This document shows positions 18,356 to 28,187 of a stretch of DNA of 64,000 nucleotides, piece after piece. The position numbers and the translations under genes were made by a program. The stretch lies in the NCBI GenBank assembly GCA_022792395.1, contig JAAWAX010000020.1, positions 48,744 to 112,743 on the forward strand. Direction: 5' to 3'. Within the stretch, counting starts at the first letter, position 1, and every line of letters begins with the position of its first letter. Source of the stretch: Clostridia bacterium (GTDB taxonomy: Bacteria; Bacillota; Clostridia; TANB77; CAG-508). The notes under the pieces are model-generated. The model worked only from the letters and a program-made list of their open reading frames with translations, did not search any database and was not told where the DNA came from.

Positions 18356-18444
18356 GGCGGAGATGAGAGGGTTCGAACCTCCGCGCCGTTTTCACGACCT
18401 AACTGTTTAGCAAACAGTCCCCTTCACCACTTGGGTACATCTCC
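18355..18444 (-). tRNA. tRNA-Ser, anticodon GCU
   Basis: A 90-nt class II tRNA with encoded CCA. The acceptor stem GGAGATG pairs with CATCTCC, the T-loop GGTTCGAACC is present, the anticodon loop CTGTTTGCTAAACAG gives GCU, and the long variable arm is typical of serine tRNA. It reads AGC/AGU codons. Confidence 0.95.
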
Positions 18445-18452
18445 ATTTTTAT

Positions 18453-18491
18453 AAATAAAAGTTAGATATCTATCTTACATCTAACTTTTAT
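18453..18491 (-). terminator. Hairpin between the two tRNA-Ser genes
   Basis: ATAAAAGTTAGAT pairs with ATCTAACTTTTAT around an 11-base loop. On the minus strand it follows the tRNA-Ser(UGA) 3' end and is followed by an interrupted T-run. It may terminate or serve as a processing spacer. Confidence 0.6.
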
Positions 18492-18495
18492 TATT

Positions 18496-18587
<92 letters not shown>

Positions 18588-18697
18588 ATATTGTTAAGCA
18601 AATCTTTAATTTGTCCAACAACGATATTTATTTTAACATTCCTGTAAGAGATTGTCAAGATAAAATCCGAAAAATAAGGGATTTTTATTTTAACAAA

Positions 18698-19210
18698 TTA
18701 ATCTTTCTGGATTTCTTTTGAAGTCATTGCTTTTTGAATTGCTTCCGCTTCTTCTTCTGAAATAGCATAAGTAGATTTTCCATTCTTAATTGGTTTGGCA
18801 TATATATTAGATGTTTCTCTTGCATAAATACCATTTAAAACAACGCCATTATTATTTTCATCTAATAAAGCTAGAGAAAAACTCAAGTCACTTCCCACAT
18901 CTTTAAATGCATTGTATCTTACCATTCCCATTTTTTGAATACATTTTTCCAAATTGTGACCCAAATTTTCTATTTGATTAGAAATTTTTGCATTTTCTTT
19001 TTCTACTTTATCTACTCGATACATATAAGTTTCTAAATCTTCTTCCAAATTTTTACCATCGCCAAGTTTTACCATAAAATTTTTATACTTTTTACTTAAA
19101 CTTGAAAATTTAGCTAGTAAAACAATAAAGGCTATTAATAATACAACCATAATTCCTAATAAAACTAACAAAAAATTATCTGTTCTTATAATTTCCATTA
19201 CGCTATCCAT
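18698..19210 (-). CDS. DUF4446 family membrane protein
   Basis: 170 residues. One membrane helix (about 12-33), a coiled-coil stretch (about 40-90), then a compact domain containing GMVRYNAFKDVGSDLSFSLA and LLDENNNGVVL, which is typical of DUF4446 proteins encoded beside parAB in Clostridia. Function is unknown; the constant position suggests a link to chromosome partition or the membrane near the origin. It starts 20 bases after parB ends. Confidence 0.8.
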   Translation of the reverse strand: MDSVMEIIRTDNFLLVLLGIMVVLLIAFIVLLAKFSSLSKKYKNFMVKLGDGKNLEEDLETYMYRVDKVEKENAKISNQIENLGHNLEKCIQKMGMVRYNAFKDVGSDLSFSLALLDENNNGVVLNGIYARETSNIYAKPIKNGKSTYAISEEEAEAIQKAMTSKEIQKD

Positions 19211-19230
19211 AACTATCCTCTTTCCATTTT

Positions 19231-20070
19231 TTATTTAATCAAATCTAAAATTCTTTCTAAATCATCATTAGAAGTATATTCTATAATGATTTTCCCTCTT
19301 CTCTTGCCAGCATCTAATCGAACTTTACTGCCAAAAAAACTTTGGAAGTTATCTTCTATACTTTTATATAAAATATGATTTCTTTGTTGCTCTTCTTTCG
19401 TTTCTTTGATTTTTGTTTTTTTCTCAACTTGCCTTACAGTTGATCCTCTTTCTAACATCTGTATTGCAGTTTGATATTGTTTTTCTGGGTCAGTAATAGC
19501 TAATAATGCTTTACAATATCCTTCTGATATTTTTCCTTCTTTTGCCATTTCTAATACACGAGGTTCTAGATTTAAAACTCTTATCCAGTTAGCAATTGTA
19601 CTTCTTCCTTTTCCTAACTTCTTTGAAATTTCTTCTTGTGACATACCATAATTGTCAATTAATGTCTTGATTCCCATTGCTTTCTCTACTGGATTTAAAT
19701 CTTCTCTTTGCATATTTTCAATTAAAGCAATCTCTGAATTTATTTTTTCATCATCTTCTCTTATGATGGCTGGAATTTCTTTTAATCCAGCTATTTTAGA
19801 AGCTCTCCATCTTCTCTCTCCTGCAACAATACTATAGTATCCATCTTTTTTAGTAACTACAATTGGTTGAATTAATCCATATTCTTGGATGGATCCAGCT
19901 AATTCTTCTAATGCTTCTTGATCAAATTTTTTTCTTGGTTGATCTCTATTTGGCTCTACTTCTGTTATCTTCAAATTTTTTAAGGTATCATTTTCTTGTA
20001 TTTGTTCTTCTTGTGGTGCTGGACCAAACAAAGCATCTAATCCTTTTCCTAATCCTGTCATTTTTGCCAT
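19231..20070 (-). CDS. parB: Chromosome partition protein ParB/Spo0J
   Basis: 279 residues. The N-terminal CTPase/ParB domain contains PNRDQPRKKF and the GERRWRAS motif (near residue 84), then ENMQREDLNP. A helix-turn-helix (about 135-165, SQEEISKKLGKGRSTIANW) binds parS. A Lys-rich linker and a C-terminal dimer domain follow. It loads on parS near the origin, spreads, and works with ParA and SMC. GAGGAGG precedes the ATG. It is encoded after parA as usual. Confidence 0.95.
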   Translation of the reverse strand: MAKMTGLGKGLDALFGPAPQEEQIQENDTLKNLKITEVEPNRDQPRKKFDQEALEELAGSIQEYGLIQPIVVTKKDGYYSIVAGERRWRASKIAGLKEIPAIIREDDEKINSEIALIENMQREDLNPVEKAMGIKTLIDNYGMSQEEISKKLGKGRSTIANWIRVLNLEPRVLEMAKEGKISEGYCKALLAITDPEKQYQTAIQMLERGSTVRQVEKKTKIKETKEEQQRNHILYKSIEDNFQSFFGSKVRLDAGKRRGKIIIEYTSNDDLERILDLIK

Positions 20071-20164
20071 TCTTTTATTCCTCCTCGTATTTATCCTTCC
20101 TTATACTCTTATCGATTCTTTTTTGCTATTTGCATTTCTATTTGCATCCTAGCTCTCTATTATG

Positions 20165-20965
20165 TTATGAATGCTTTGCCTTTTTTTCTTCTTCGTTCAT
20201 AGTTAAGAATTCTTTTGCAAGTTTAATATAACTTTTAGCTCCTTTTGATTTTGGATCATATTCCGTAATTGGTAATCCATAGCTTGGTGCTTCACTTAAT
20301 CTTACATTTCTTGGTATGACAGTTTTATATACTTTATTGTTAAAGTATTTGCTTACCTCTCTTACCACTTGATTGGAAAGATTGGTTCTTATATCATACA
20401 TAGTAAGTAAAGCTCCTTCAATTTCAATGTTTTTATTTAAATGTTTTTTTACTAAATTAAACGTATTTAATAACTGCCCTAATCCTTCTAATGCAAAATA
20501 TTCACATTGTACTGGAATCAAGACACTATCAGATGCCGTAAAAGCATTTAAAGTAACGAGTCCTAAAGATGGTGGACAATCGATAAAAATATAATCAAAT
20601 TTTTCTTTTATTTTGTCCAGTTTTTCCTTTAATCTTTGTTCTCTTGACATCATAGGTACTAATTCCACTTCTGCTCCTGCTAAATTAATAGTAGCAGGAC
20701 ATACTTTTAAATTTTTTATCATTGTTTTTTGTAGCGTTTCTTCAATTTCTGTTTCATTTACTAAAATATCATAAGTAGATAATTCAACATCTTTTTCTAC
20801 CCCTAATCCACTTGTCGCATTTCCTTGTGGATCAGCATCTATTAACAATACATTTTTTCCTTTTTTAGCTAAAATTGTACATAAATTAACAGTTGTTGTT
20901 GTTTTTCCTACGCCACCTTTTTGATTTGCTACTGATATCACTTTTCCCAATTTCATTGCCCCCAT
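20165..20965 (-). CDS. parA: Chromosome partition ATPase ParA/Soj
   Basis: Up to 266 residues. Deviant Walker A QKGGVGKTTTT is near residues 15-25, LLIDADPQGNATSGLG is the Walker A' region and FIDCPPSLG is Walker B. This is the Soj class without an N-terminal DNA-binding extension. Two start codons are possible: ATG 20963-20965 has no clear binding site, and ATG 20954-20956 has a GGGGG run only two bases before it. The protein binds DNA as an ATP dimer and, in Bacilli, also modulates DnaA. Confidence 0.95.
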   Translation of the reverse strand: MGAMKLGKVISVANQKGGVGKTTTTVNLCTILAKKGKNVLLIDADPQGNATSGLGVEKDVELSTYDILVNETEIEETLQKTMIKNLKVCPATINLAGAEVELVPMMSREQRLKEKLDKIKEKFDYIFIDCPPSLGLVTLNAFTASDSVLIPVQCEYFALEGLGQLLNTFNLVKKHLNKNIEIEGALLTMYDIRTNLSNQVVREVSKYFNNKVYKTVIPRNVRLSEAPSYGLPITEYDPKSKGAKSYIKLAKEFLTMNEEEKKAKHS

Positions 20966-21107
20966 TTTTTAGTTAATATTTATCAATATATTCTTATTAT
21001 TAGCTATTCTAATCATATAAAAATATAAGAAAAAAGTCAATAAAAAACGCAAAATTTATCGACTTTTTTCGAAAAGTTTCTTTTTTTCAATTTTGGCTAT
21101 GGTTAAA

Positions 21108-21233
21108 TTGGGACAGGCACAACTTAACCAAAAATGGCTAATTTGGGACAGGCACTATTTAACCAAAAAAAGGATTTAAAGCTATCTTTTACATTCTTCC
21201 CGAAAAAAATGGTCACTTGGTGCCTGTCCCAAA
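21108..21233. repeat. GGGACAGGCAC repeat cluster, two direct copies and one inverted
   Basis: TTGGGACAGGCAC at 21108-21120 and TTTGGGACAGGCAC at 21142-21155 are direct copies within longer AAATTGGGACAGGCAC/TTAACC units. GTGCCTGTCCCAAA at 21220-21233 is the inverted copy. The outer copies can form a long stem with AATT and GACC extensions. The block fills the gap between rsmG and parA. This core is a recurring intergenic repeat in Firmicutes; no gene lies inside. Confidence 0.8.
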
Positions 21234-21255
21234 TTGACCAAAATGACCAAACATT

Positions 21256-21990
21256 TTACTTTATAGGTTCTTTTGCCGGCATTCCTGATTTTCTAGGATA
21301 TTTCGTTGGCGTGTTTTTTACTTTTCGAAGAATAATTATATTTCTGTCCATATCGCTAAATGGTAATTGAAATTTATCAATTGCTTCTATGTTTCCTCCT
21401 AAAACGGAAATAGCCTTTTTGCTTTGTTCGATTTCTTCTTCTACTTCAGATCCTTTCATGCTAATACAAATCCCCTTTACCTTTACTAATGGGATTAAAT
21501 ATTCTGACAAAGTACTTAAATTAGCAACTGCTCTTGAAGTAGCACAATCAAAGTTTTCTCTATATTTAGGATTCTTTCCAAATTCTTCTGCACGAAAATG
21601 AACGGCTTCTATTTTCGATAAGGACAATTGCTCTATTACTTCTTTTAAAAAGCTAACTCTCTTATTTAAAGAATCCAATAATGTTATTTCAATATCTTCT
21701 CTTAAAATTTTTAACGGAATTCCTGGAAATCCAGCTCCTGTTCCCACATCAACTACTTTTGCATTTTTTTCTATATATTTAGCAATGGTCACAGAATCAA
21801 TGAAATGTTTTAAAATAATTTCTTCTGGTTTGGTAATAGCCGTTAAATTAATTTTTTGATTCCATTCTAATAATAATTGCATATATTGATAAAATTGATT
21901 GATTTGCTTTTCTTCTAGTAAAATCCCTATTTCTTTTGCTTGTTCTTTCATTTTTTGACTAAATTCTTCCATAATTGCTTGTATGAACAT
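21256..21990 (-). CDS. rsmG: 16S rRNA (guanine-N7) methyltransferase RsmG (GidB)
   Basis: About 244 residues. The SAM-binding motif VVDVGTGAGFPGIPLKI is at about residues 75-91, after NLTAI and KHFIDS, followed by LLDSLNKRVSFL. The enzyme methylates G527 of 16S rRNA in the 530 loop. The proposed ATG at 21990 follows AAGAGAAGA; another ATG six codons later also fits. It follows mnmG in the common mnmE-mnmG-rsmG-parA-parB order. Confidence 0.93.
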   Translation of the reverse strand: MFIQAIMEEFSQKMKEQAKEIGILLEEKQINQFYQYMQLLLEWNQKINLTAITKPEEIILKHFIDSVTIAKYIEKNAKVVDVGTGAGFPGIPLKILREDIEITLLDSLNKRVSFLKEVIEQLSLSKIEAVHFRAEEFGKNPKYRENFDCATSRAVANLSTLSEYLIPLVKVKGICISMKGSEVEEEIEQSKKAISVLGGNIEAIDKFQLPFSDMDRNIIILRKVKNTPTKYPRKSGMPAKEPIK

Positions 21991-22107
21991 TCTTCTCTTA
22001 AATACTCATACACTCCTTCCTTTATCTATTACATTTTTATAAAAAGCCTTTCTAGTTATTCTTTTTATTATATTTATATTTTATAAAAACTGTTTATCTA
22101 TAAACTG

Positions 22108-23983
22108 TTAACGATTATTCCATTGTTGTAAATAAACTAATAGCACTGCTATATCAGCTGGTGAAACTCCTGATATTCTTGAGGCTTGGCCTATAGAATG
22201 TGGTTTAAATTTATTTAATTTTTGCCTTCCTTCTAAACTAATACCATTTATTTCTTCATAATTTATGGTTTCTGGTAAAATTTTGGTTTCTAATTTTTTA
22301 AATTTTTCAACTTGAGCTTCTTGCATTTTTATATATCCTTCATATTTAAGTTGAATTTCTACCTCTTCCTTCTCTTGTTTGGTTAACTCTGGCCTTTCGC
22401 TATCAATACGAGCCAATTTTTCATAGTCTAATTCTGTTCTTTTCAATAATTCTGACATCTTTGTGCCAGTTGATAACTCTGAAGTTCCATTTTCTTTTAG
22501 TAGCTTATTTACTTCTTCTGTCGGTTTTACAATGATTCCTTTTAATCTTTCTATCTCTTTTTGAATATTTTCCTTTTTTCTTTTAAACTTTTCATATCTT
22601 TTTTCTGAAATTAGTCCTATTTTATAACCAATTTCTGTTAGTCTTAAATCCGCATTATCTTGTCTTAATAATAGTCTGTATTCTGCTCTTGAAGTCATCA
22701 TTCGGTATGGCTCATTGGTTCCTTTGGTAACAATGTCATCAATTAAAACACCTATGTATCCTTGTGTTCTATCTAAAATAAGAGGCTCTTCTCCTTTTAT
22801 TTTTCTTGCACTATTAATTCCTGCTATTAAACCTTGACAAGCTGCCTCTTCATAACCAGAAGTCCCATTAATTTGTCCTGCCATGAACAATCCTTCAATC
22901 CCTTTGTATTCTAGCGAAAGTTTAAGGTTTGATGGGTCAATACAATCATATTCAATCGCATAAGCTGGTCTTGTAAATTCTGCTTTTTCTAGTCCTGGAA
23001 TTGTATGGTATAAAGCAATTTGAACATCTTCTGGTAAAGAAGAACTCATCCCTTGAATATACATTTCTTCCGTGTCCATTCCAACTGGCTCTACAAATGC
23101 TTGATGTCTTGGTTTATCGCTAAATCGAACCACTTTATCTTCAATAGAAGGACAATATCTTGGTCCTGTTCCTTCTATCATGCCAACATACAAAGGAGAT
23201 CTATGTAAGTTTTGGCGAATGATTTCATGTGTCTTTTCGTTTGTATAAGTTAAATAGCAATCTACTTGTTCAAAGTCTTTTGGTTCATTTTCAAAAGAAA
23301 AAGCTTCAATTCCTTGGTCTCCTTTTTGTATTTCCATTTTACTAAAATCAATACTTCTTTTATTAATTCTAGCTGGTGTTCCTGTTTTAAAACGAATTAA
23401 TTCAATTCCCATCTTTTTTAAACATTCTGATAATTGATTCGCTGCAGCTACACCATCTGGTCCACTTTCCTTGGAGAACTCTCCGGATAAATATTTTTCC
23501 CTTTAAATAGGTTCCTGTTGCTAAAATAACTGTTTTTACCTTATAAATAGCTCCTACATCTGTTTCAACTGCTTTTATTTTTCCATCTTCCACTTGAATG
23601 TCTATAATTTCTCCTTGTTTTACTTCTAAATTTTCTTGTTTTTCTAAAGTATGTTTCATTTCTGCTTGATACTTTTTTCTATCTGCTTGTGCTCTTAAAG
23701 AATGTACAGCTGGTCCTTTTGAAGTATTTAACATTTTAATTTGTATCATCGTTTTATCAATATTTTTTCCCATTTCTCCACCAAGGCTATCAATTTCTCT
23801 TACTAAATGTCCTTTTGAACTACCTCCTATATGTGGATTACATGGCATATTCGCAATTGCTTCTAAACTAATTGAAAAAATTAATGTTTTCATTCCTAGT
23901 CTAGCTGCTGCTAATGCTGCTTCACAACCAGCATGTCCCGCTCCAACTACTGCCACATCATATTCTCCTGCTATATAACTCAT
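22108..23983 (-). CDS. mnmG: tRNA uridine-5-carboxymethylaminomethyl enzyme MnmG, with CGG +1 frameshift
   Basis: About 625 residues after frame restoration, the normal length. ATG 23981-23983 follows GAAAGGAAGG. The N-terminal FAD motif [19 protein letters not shown] and the C-terminal MnmE-binding helical domain ending near [14 protein letters not shown] are intact. At codon 167 (23483-23485) the zero frame reads ATC-CGG-AGA and goes astray; skipping one C gives ATC-GGA-GAG and restores [19 protein letters not shown], a conserved stretch. MnmG and MnmE together modify U34 of several tRNAs. Both partners carry the same kind of frameshift, which makes chance decay unlikely. Confidence 0.9.
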
Positions 23984-24010
23984 TTTTCCTTCCTTTCTCA
24001 TATGGAACAA

Positions 24011-24454
24011 AATAGTATGTTGTACCTCTCCTCTTTTAACAAAAATATTTTATTTATGTCTGTCTCTCTTTTGTCATTTTTTTGTTCCACGCTCATGTCC
24101 TGCATTCCTTGTGAAACAAGAAGAACTGTTTTTTCACTTTATAGGATTGTTTTTTACTTATTTATTCCATTTGCTTTTATTCTGCTTTTCGTTTTTTCTT
24201 TTAATTAATAGTGTTTTTCTTGTTTTTTCTCATTGTATTAAATTTTACTTTTTAGTTATTTTATTTATGTAATTTCAGTGTTTTTTATCTCTTTTACTTT
24301 ATTTTATTCTCTTTTTTCTTGTTTTTATATTATACTATCACACTTCAAATTTCTTTTAAATTGAATTTATTTGCTTTTTTTCTTCAAGATATAAAGTTAT
24401 ATTGTTTTTTTATAAAAATGCCTTATTTTTCATTTTAATGATTTATTTTTTGTG
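24011..24454. other. Non-coding stretch between mnmE and mnmG with split parS-like half-sites
   Basis: About 440 T-rich bases without a credible gene. The right part (24200-24440) is low-complexity. Two half-sites stand out: TGTTCCAC at 24083-24090 and GTGAAACA at 24111-24118. Joined, they would make TGTTCCACGTGAAACA, a perfect match to the ParB parS consensus, but 20 bases separate them. The mnmG ribosome binding site lies at the left edge. Confidence 0.5.
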
Positions 24455-25826
24455 TTATTTTCCTAAACAAAACTTTGCAAAAATTTCATTGATGATATCT
24501 TCACTTACAACTTCACCTGTTATATTAGCTAAATCTTCTAAAATATCTTTTATGGAAATAGCCACAATATCTAATGGCATTTTTGTAGCAACCGTTTCTT
24601 TTGTCTTTTTTACATTCTCAATTGCTTTTGTAATTAAATTTTTATGCCTAATATTAGTAATGACTATTTCATTATCTAAATTTATTTCATTTAATTGAAA
24701 TAACTCTATAATTTGTTGATATAAATTTTCCAAACCAATATGGTTTAAGGCTGACATCTTTATAATGTGGTTACTTGCCTCTTTTAACCCCCTATCCTTT
24801 TCTGTTAAAATTGATTTTAAGTCAATTTTATTTAATATTATAATAGATTTCTTATTTCGAATTAAATCTAAAATTTCGACATCCTCATCGCTTAAAGGTT
24901 TCGTACTGTCAAAAATAGCAATAATTAGGTCTGCTTCTTTTGCAATTTCCCTAGATTTTGTAATCCCTATTTTCTCAACTTCATCTTTGGCTTGTCTTAT
25001 CCCTGCTGTATCAATTAGCTTTATTGGTATTCCATGAATGGTAACAAATTCTTCTATTGTATCTCTTGTTGTTCCTTCATATTCTGTAACAATGGCTCTA
25101 TCTTCTTTTAAAATAGCATTTAAAAGTGAAGATTTTCCTGCATTTGGTTTTCCTATAATGGCGGTTTTTATGCCTTCTTTTATTATCTTTCCATTATCAA
25201 AACTCTTTTCTAATTTTAATAATTTTTCTTCTGCTTTTGCTAACATATCTACTATTTGTTGATTGGTCACGTCATCTACATCGTATTCAGGATAATCAAT
25301 AGCCACTTCTATATCAACCATAACATCTAATATATCTTGCTTGATTTCTCCTATTTTTTTAGACAATATACCTTCTAATTGCTTCATTCCTGTTTTCGCT
25401 TCTCTTTCTGATTTGGCATGAATTAAATCAATCACTGATTCTGCTTGTAATAAATCAATTCTACCATTTAAGAAAGCTCTTTTCGTAAATTCTCCAGGTT
25501 CTGCCAATTCTGCTCCATTTTTCAAGCATATTTCTAAAATCCTCTTAACCATTACATTTCCACCATGTGAATTAATTTCGCACATATTTTCTGTTGTATA
25601 ACTTTTTGGTGCTTTAAAATAAGAAACTAAAACTTCATCTACTTTTTCTCCCTTTTCGATAATGTTTCCATATTTTATCGTATATCCTTTAATATCTTCT
25701 ATCTTTTGTTTTTTCTTTGGCTCAAAGATTTTTTCTAATATACTGAAACAATCTTTTCCACTCATTCGAATGATTCCAATTCCTCCTATTCCGTGGTGCC
25801 GTAGAAATTGATGCAATTGTACTCAT
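24455..25826 (-). CDS. mnmE: tRNA modification GTPase MnmE, with CGG +1 frameshift at codon 12
   Basis: About 456 residues after frame restoration. ATG 25824-25826 follows AGGAAAGGAAAT. The true N-terminus reads MSTIASISTAP, then CGG-AAT (25791-25793) in the zero frame; skipping the C gives GGA-ATA and yields APGIGGIGIIRMSG, the conserved formyl-tetrahydrofolate-domain motif. The G domain has GKPNAGKSSLLN, a switch region EGTTRDTIEE, DTAG and NKID, and the C-terminal CIFGK-type motif is present as CLGK. MnmE works with MnmG on the wobble uridine. Translation from a start after the break would lose the conserved first 20 residues. Confidence 0.9.
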
Positions 25827-25913
25827 TTTTTTATTTCCTTTCCTACCAAAAAAGCCAAAGATAGATTACAAAATACATTGTAAAATCCGACCTTTGACCT
25901 CCGATTTTATTTT

Positions 25914-26603
25914 CTATTTATTTTTTAAAGATACTATAATTCTTCTATGTGGTTCTTCTCCTACACTAGTTGTTTCAATTTTTGTATTTGTTTGCAATTT
26001 GCTATGAATTATTTTTCTTTCAAATGCTTGCATAGGTTCTAATTTAATAGGTTTTCTAGTCCTAATTACCGTTCTTGCTACTTTTTCTGCTAAATCTTCT
26101 AATGTTTTTTCTCTTTTTGCTTTATATCCTTCTATGTCTAGAATTACTCTAACTCTATTTTCAATCCCTTTTCCTGCAATAGCTGATAAAATATTTTGCA
26201 TGGCATATAAAGTTTCTCCTCTATATCCTATTAAATATCCTAAATTTTTACTAGTTATTTCTACATTAATATGACTTGTTGTTGTCTCTATATGATAAGC
26301 TACATCTTCTGGTAATTTAGTTATAAATTTTTTCATGAAGTTCTCCACATTTTCTTTTGCTTTCTCCTGTTCTTCTTGACTTAATTCAATTTCTTTTTTA
26401 GCTTTTATTTCTTCCTCTTTTGCTTCTTTTATTGTCATTTCAACTTTCACAACTCTAGGAGTTAAAATACTAAAAAAACTCCTCTTATCTTCACTTTCTA
26501 ATACTTTTATCGTAACAGAATCTCTCGTAACATTTAATTGTTTTAATCCATTTTCAATGGCTTCATTGGTAGTTTTACCTTCTGCTATAATTGTTTTCTC
26601 CAT
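25914..26603 (-). CDS. jag: RNA-binding protein Jag/KhpB
   Basis: 229 residues: an N-terminal Jag_N domain (about 1-52), a Glu/Lys-rich helical linker (about 55-90), a KH domain (about 95-165, with YLIGYRGETLYAMQ in place of GKRG), and an R3H domain ending in SVGEEPHRRIIVSLK. The KhpA-KhpB pair binds RNA and affects cell elongation in Firmicutes. It begins 3 bases after yidC ends, the standard arrangement. Confidence 0.93.
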   Translation of the reverse strand: MEKTIIAEGKTTNEAIENGLKQLNVTRDSVTIKVLESEDKRSFFSILTPRVVKVEMTIKEAKEEEIKAKKEIELSQEEQEKAKENVENFMKKFITKLPEDVAYHIETTTSHINVEITSKNLGYLIGYRGETLYAMQNILSAIAGKGIENRVRVILDIEGYKAKREKTLEDLAEKVARTVIRTRKPIKLEPMQAFERKIIHSKLQTNTKIETTSVGEEPHRRIIVSLKNK

Positions 26604-26606
26604 GGA

Positions 26607-27500
26607 TTATTCCTCCCCATCTTCTTGCTTTATTACTTTATTTAATATTAATCTTTCAAAAATCATAAGTACATTACTTACTAGCCAATATAATGCTAGT
26701 CCTAATGGTGCTACAAAAGCAATTGAAATAGACATGATTGGCATCATCCAAGACATCATTTTATTGGTTTGCATTACAGCATCCATTTCATTCTCTTTTT
26801 CATCTACTTCTTCTCCTGTTGCTCCATCGATTACCGTTTCTTTCTTCTTTTTATTTTGTTGTTGCATAGCTGTTGTCATTCGAATAGAAATAAAAGATGA
26901 TATAATATATAAAATTGGTATGATATAAACCGTATAATCTGCCATATTTTGTTGTGGTATTTTACTTAAATCTAATCCTAAAAATGCCATTTGTAAATCT
27001 AATTTTTCAATATTACTGTCTTCTGGATTTTTTCCCTTTAACCAGTTATATTCTCTTATTAAATCTATTTCTGGATATGCTTTACTTACTTCTTTTCCTT
27101 CTTCTTGTAATTGTGTTACATACTTATTAATATCTTCTGATGCTATTTTTTCCATATAAGTAATCGGACATCTTACTAAATAAAAAATAGAAAGTAATAA
27201 CAACATTTGTATAATAGCTGTTAAACATCCACTAAATGGACTCATTTTTTCCGTTTTATATAAAGACATTATTTCTTGGTTCATTTTTTCTGGATCATTT
27301 TTATATTTAAATTGAATAACCTTCATCTTTTCTTGTAATTTTGCACTTTTTTTCATCGTTCTTTGTTGCTTAATCGACAATGGCAATAATAATAATTTTA
27401 TAATAAGGGTAAATAAAATAATGGCTATTCCGTAATTATTAACAATATTATATAAAAATGCTAATAAATAACCAAAAATACTTGCAAAAAATTCAAACAT
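26607..27500 (-). CDS. yidC: Membrane protein insertase YidC/OxaA
   Basis: 297 residues. The first helix (about 10-30) is followed by the conserved LPLSIKQQRTMKKS cytoplasmic loop, then a second helix pair and the final helices (SFVAPLGLALYWLVSN). It inserts membrane proteins alone or with SecYEG. It lacks a lipobox Cys at the N-terminus, unlike many Bacilli paralogues. A charged loop (about 220-240) is longer than usual. It lies in the rpmH-rnpA-yidD-yidC-jag operon. Confidence 0.93.
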   Translation of the reverse strand: MFEFFASIFGYLLAFLYNIVNNYGIAIILFTLIIKLLLLPLSIKQQRTMKKSAKLQEKMKVIQFKYKNDPEKMNQEIMSLYKTEKMSPFSGCLTAIIQMLLLLSIFYLVRCPITYMEKIASEDINKYVTQLQEEGKEVSKAYPEIDLIREYNWLKGKNPEDSNIEKLDLQMAFLGLDLSKIPQQNMADYTVYIIPILYIISSFISIRMTTAMQQQNKKKKETVIDGATGEEVDEKENEMDAVMQTNKMMSWMMPIMSISIAFVAPLGLALYWLVSNVLMIFERLILNKVIKQEDGEE

Positions 27501-27519
27501 TTATGAATTCCTCCTCTTT

Positions 27520-27738
27520 TTATTTTAAAGGATCATATCCACCTTTTGAAAAAGGATTACATCGTAAAATTCTATAAATTCCTTTCATGCTCCCCTTCCC
27601 TACACCATATTTTTGAATTGCTTGTTTGGTATATTCGGAGCAAGTTGGATAATATTTGCAATGAATATTTTTACTTTTTAAGACTTTGGATATATGTTTT
27701 TGATATCCATTAATTAGCCATATCAGTAATTTTTTCAT
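27520..27738 (-). CDS. yidD: Membrane protein insertion efficiency factor YidD
   Basis: 72 residues with the family hallmarks YQKHIS near the N-terminus, the Cys-containing core [15 protein letters not shown], and [18 protein letters not shown]. It starts one base after rnpA stops. YidD is a small amphipathic membrane-associated protein that assists YidC. Confidence 0.95.
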   Translation of the reverse strand: MKKLLIWLINGYQKHISKVLKSKNIHCKYYPTCSEYTKQAIQKYGVGKGSMKGIYRILRCNPFSKGGYDPLK

Positions 27739-27739
27739 A

Positions 27740-28090
27740 TTATTCCTCTAATGTTAGTTTTGCTTTATCAAAAATATATTTCATATCATTTTTTATGTTT
27801 TGAAAATTAGAATCTTTTATATCTGCTTTCTTCTTCCATAAAAAAACCATAGCATATCCCTTTTGAATTTTTTTTTCATAATGTCTATAATTTTCTCGTA
27901 TCAATCTTTTAATTTGATTTCTTCTTACGGCTTTCGCCAATTTGACTCCTATTGCTATTCCTAAAAAATTCACATTATCTTGCTTTGTTTTTTTGATAAA
28001 AGCTTCGAGATACTTTCCAGAATAATAGGTTCCTTTTGATAAAACATGTCTAAATTCATAATTTTTTTTCATCATTTTGGTTTTTTTCAT
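27740..28090 (-). CDS. rnpA: Ribonuclease P protein component
   Basis: 116 residues from ATG 28088-28090, which follows AGAAAGGAAAAAAG; upstream in-frame codons fall in the structured spacer. The family signature [13 protein letters not shown] is near residues 53-65. The protein binds the RNase P RNA and helps process tRNA 5' ends. Confidence 0.95.
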   Translation of the reverse strand: MKKTKMMKKNYEFRHVLSKGTYYSGKYLEAFIKKTKQDNVNFLGIAIGVKLAKAVRRNQIKRLIRENYRHYEKKIQKGYAMVFLWKKKADIKDSNFQNIKNDMKYIFDKAKLTLEE

Positions 28091-28141
28091 TTCTTTTTTC
28101 CTTTCTTTCAAGGCAAATACAATGAAAAAATCTAATTTCAA

Positions 28142-28186
28142 TTATGCTAAAAGGCTCGCAGATTGCGGCCTTCCTACCTAGCATAA
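28142..28186 (-). other. Structured spacer between rpmH and rnpA
   Basis: The outer stem TTATGCTA/TAGCATAA encloses an inner stem AAGGC/GCCTT with GCA/TGC at its tip. The rpmH stop codon lies directly before it and rnpA follows. It is GC-richer than its surroundings and has no U-tract, so it looks like an RNA processing or regulatory hairpin rather than a terminator. Confidence 0.6.
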
Positions 28187-28187
28187 C

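Noticed and set aside
22108..24010. mnmG as two separate genes with different start codons
   Set aside because: The two pieces together match one MnmG of normal length, and the downstream piece has no ribosome binding site. One gene with a +1 shift explains the sequence better.
24455..25816. mnmE starting downstream in the shifted frame
   Set aside because: That start would give an N-terminus unlike MnmE (MHQFLRHH) without a binding site, whereas ATG 25826 has a good site and reads MSTIASISTAP.
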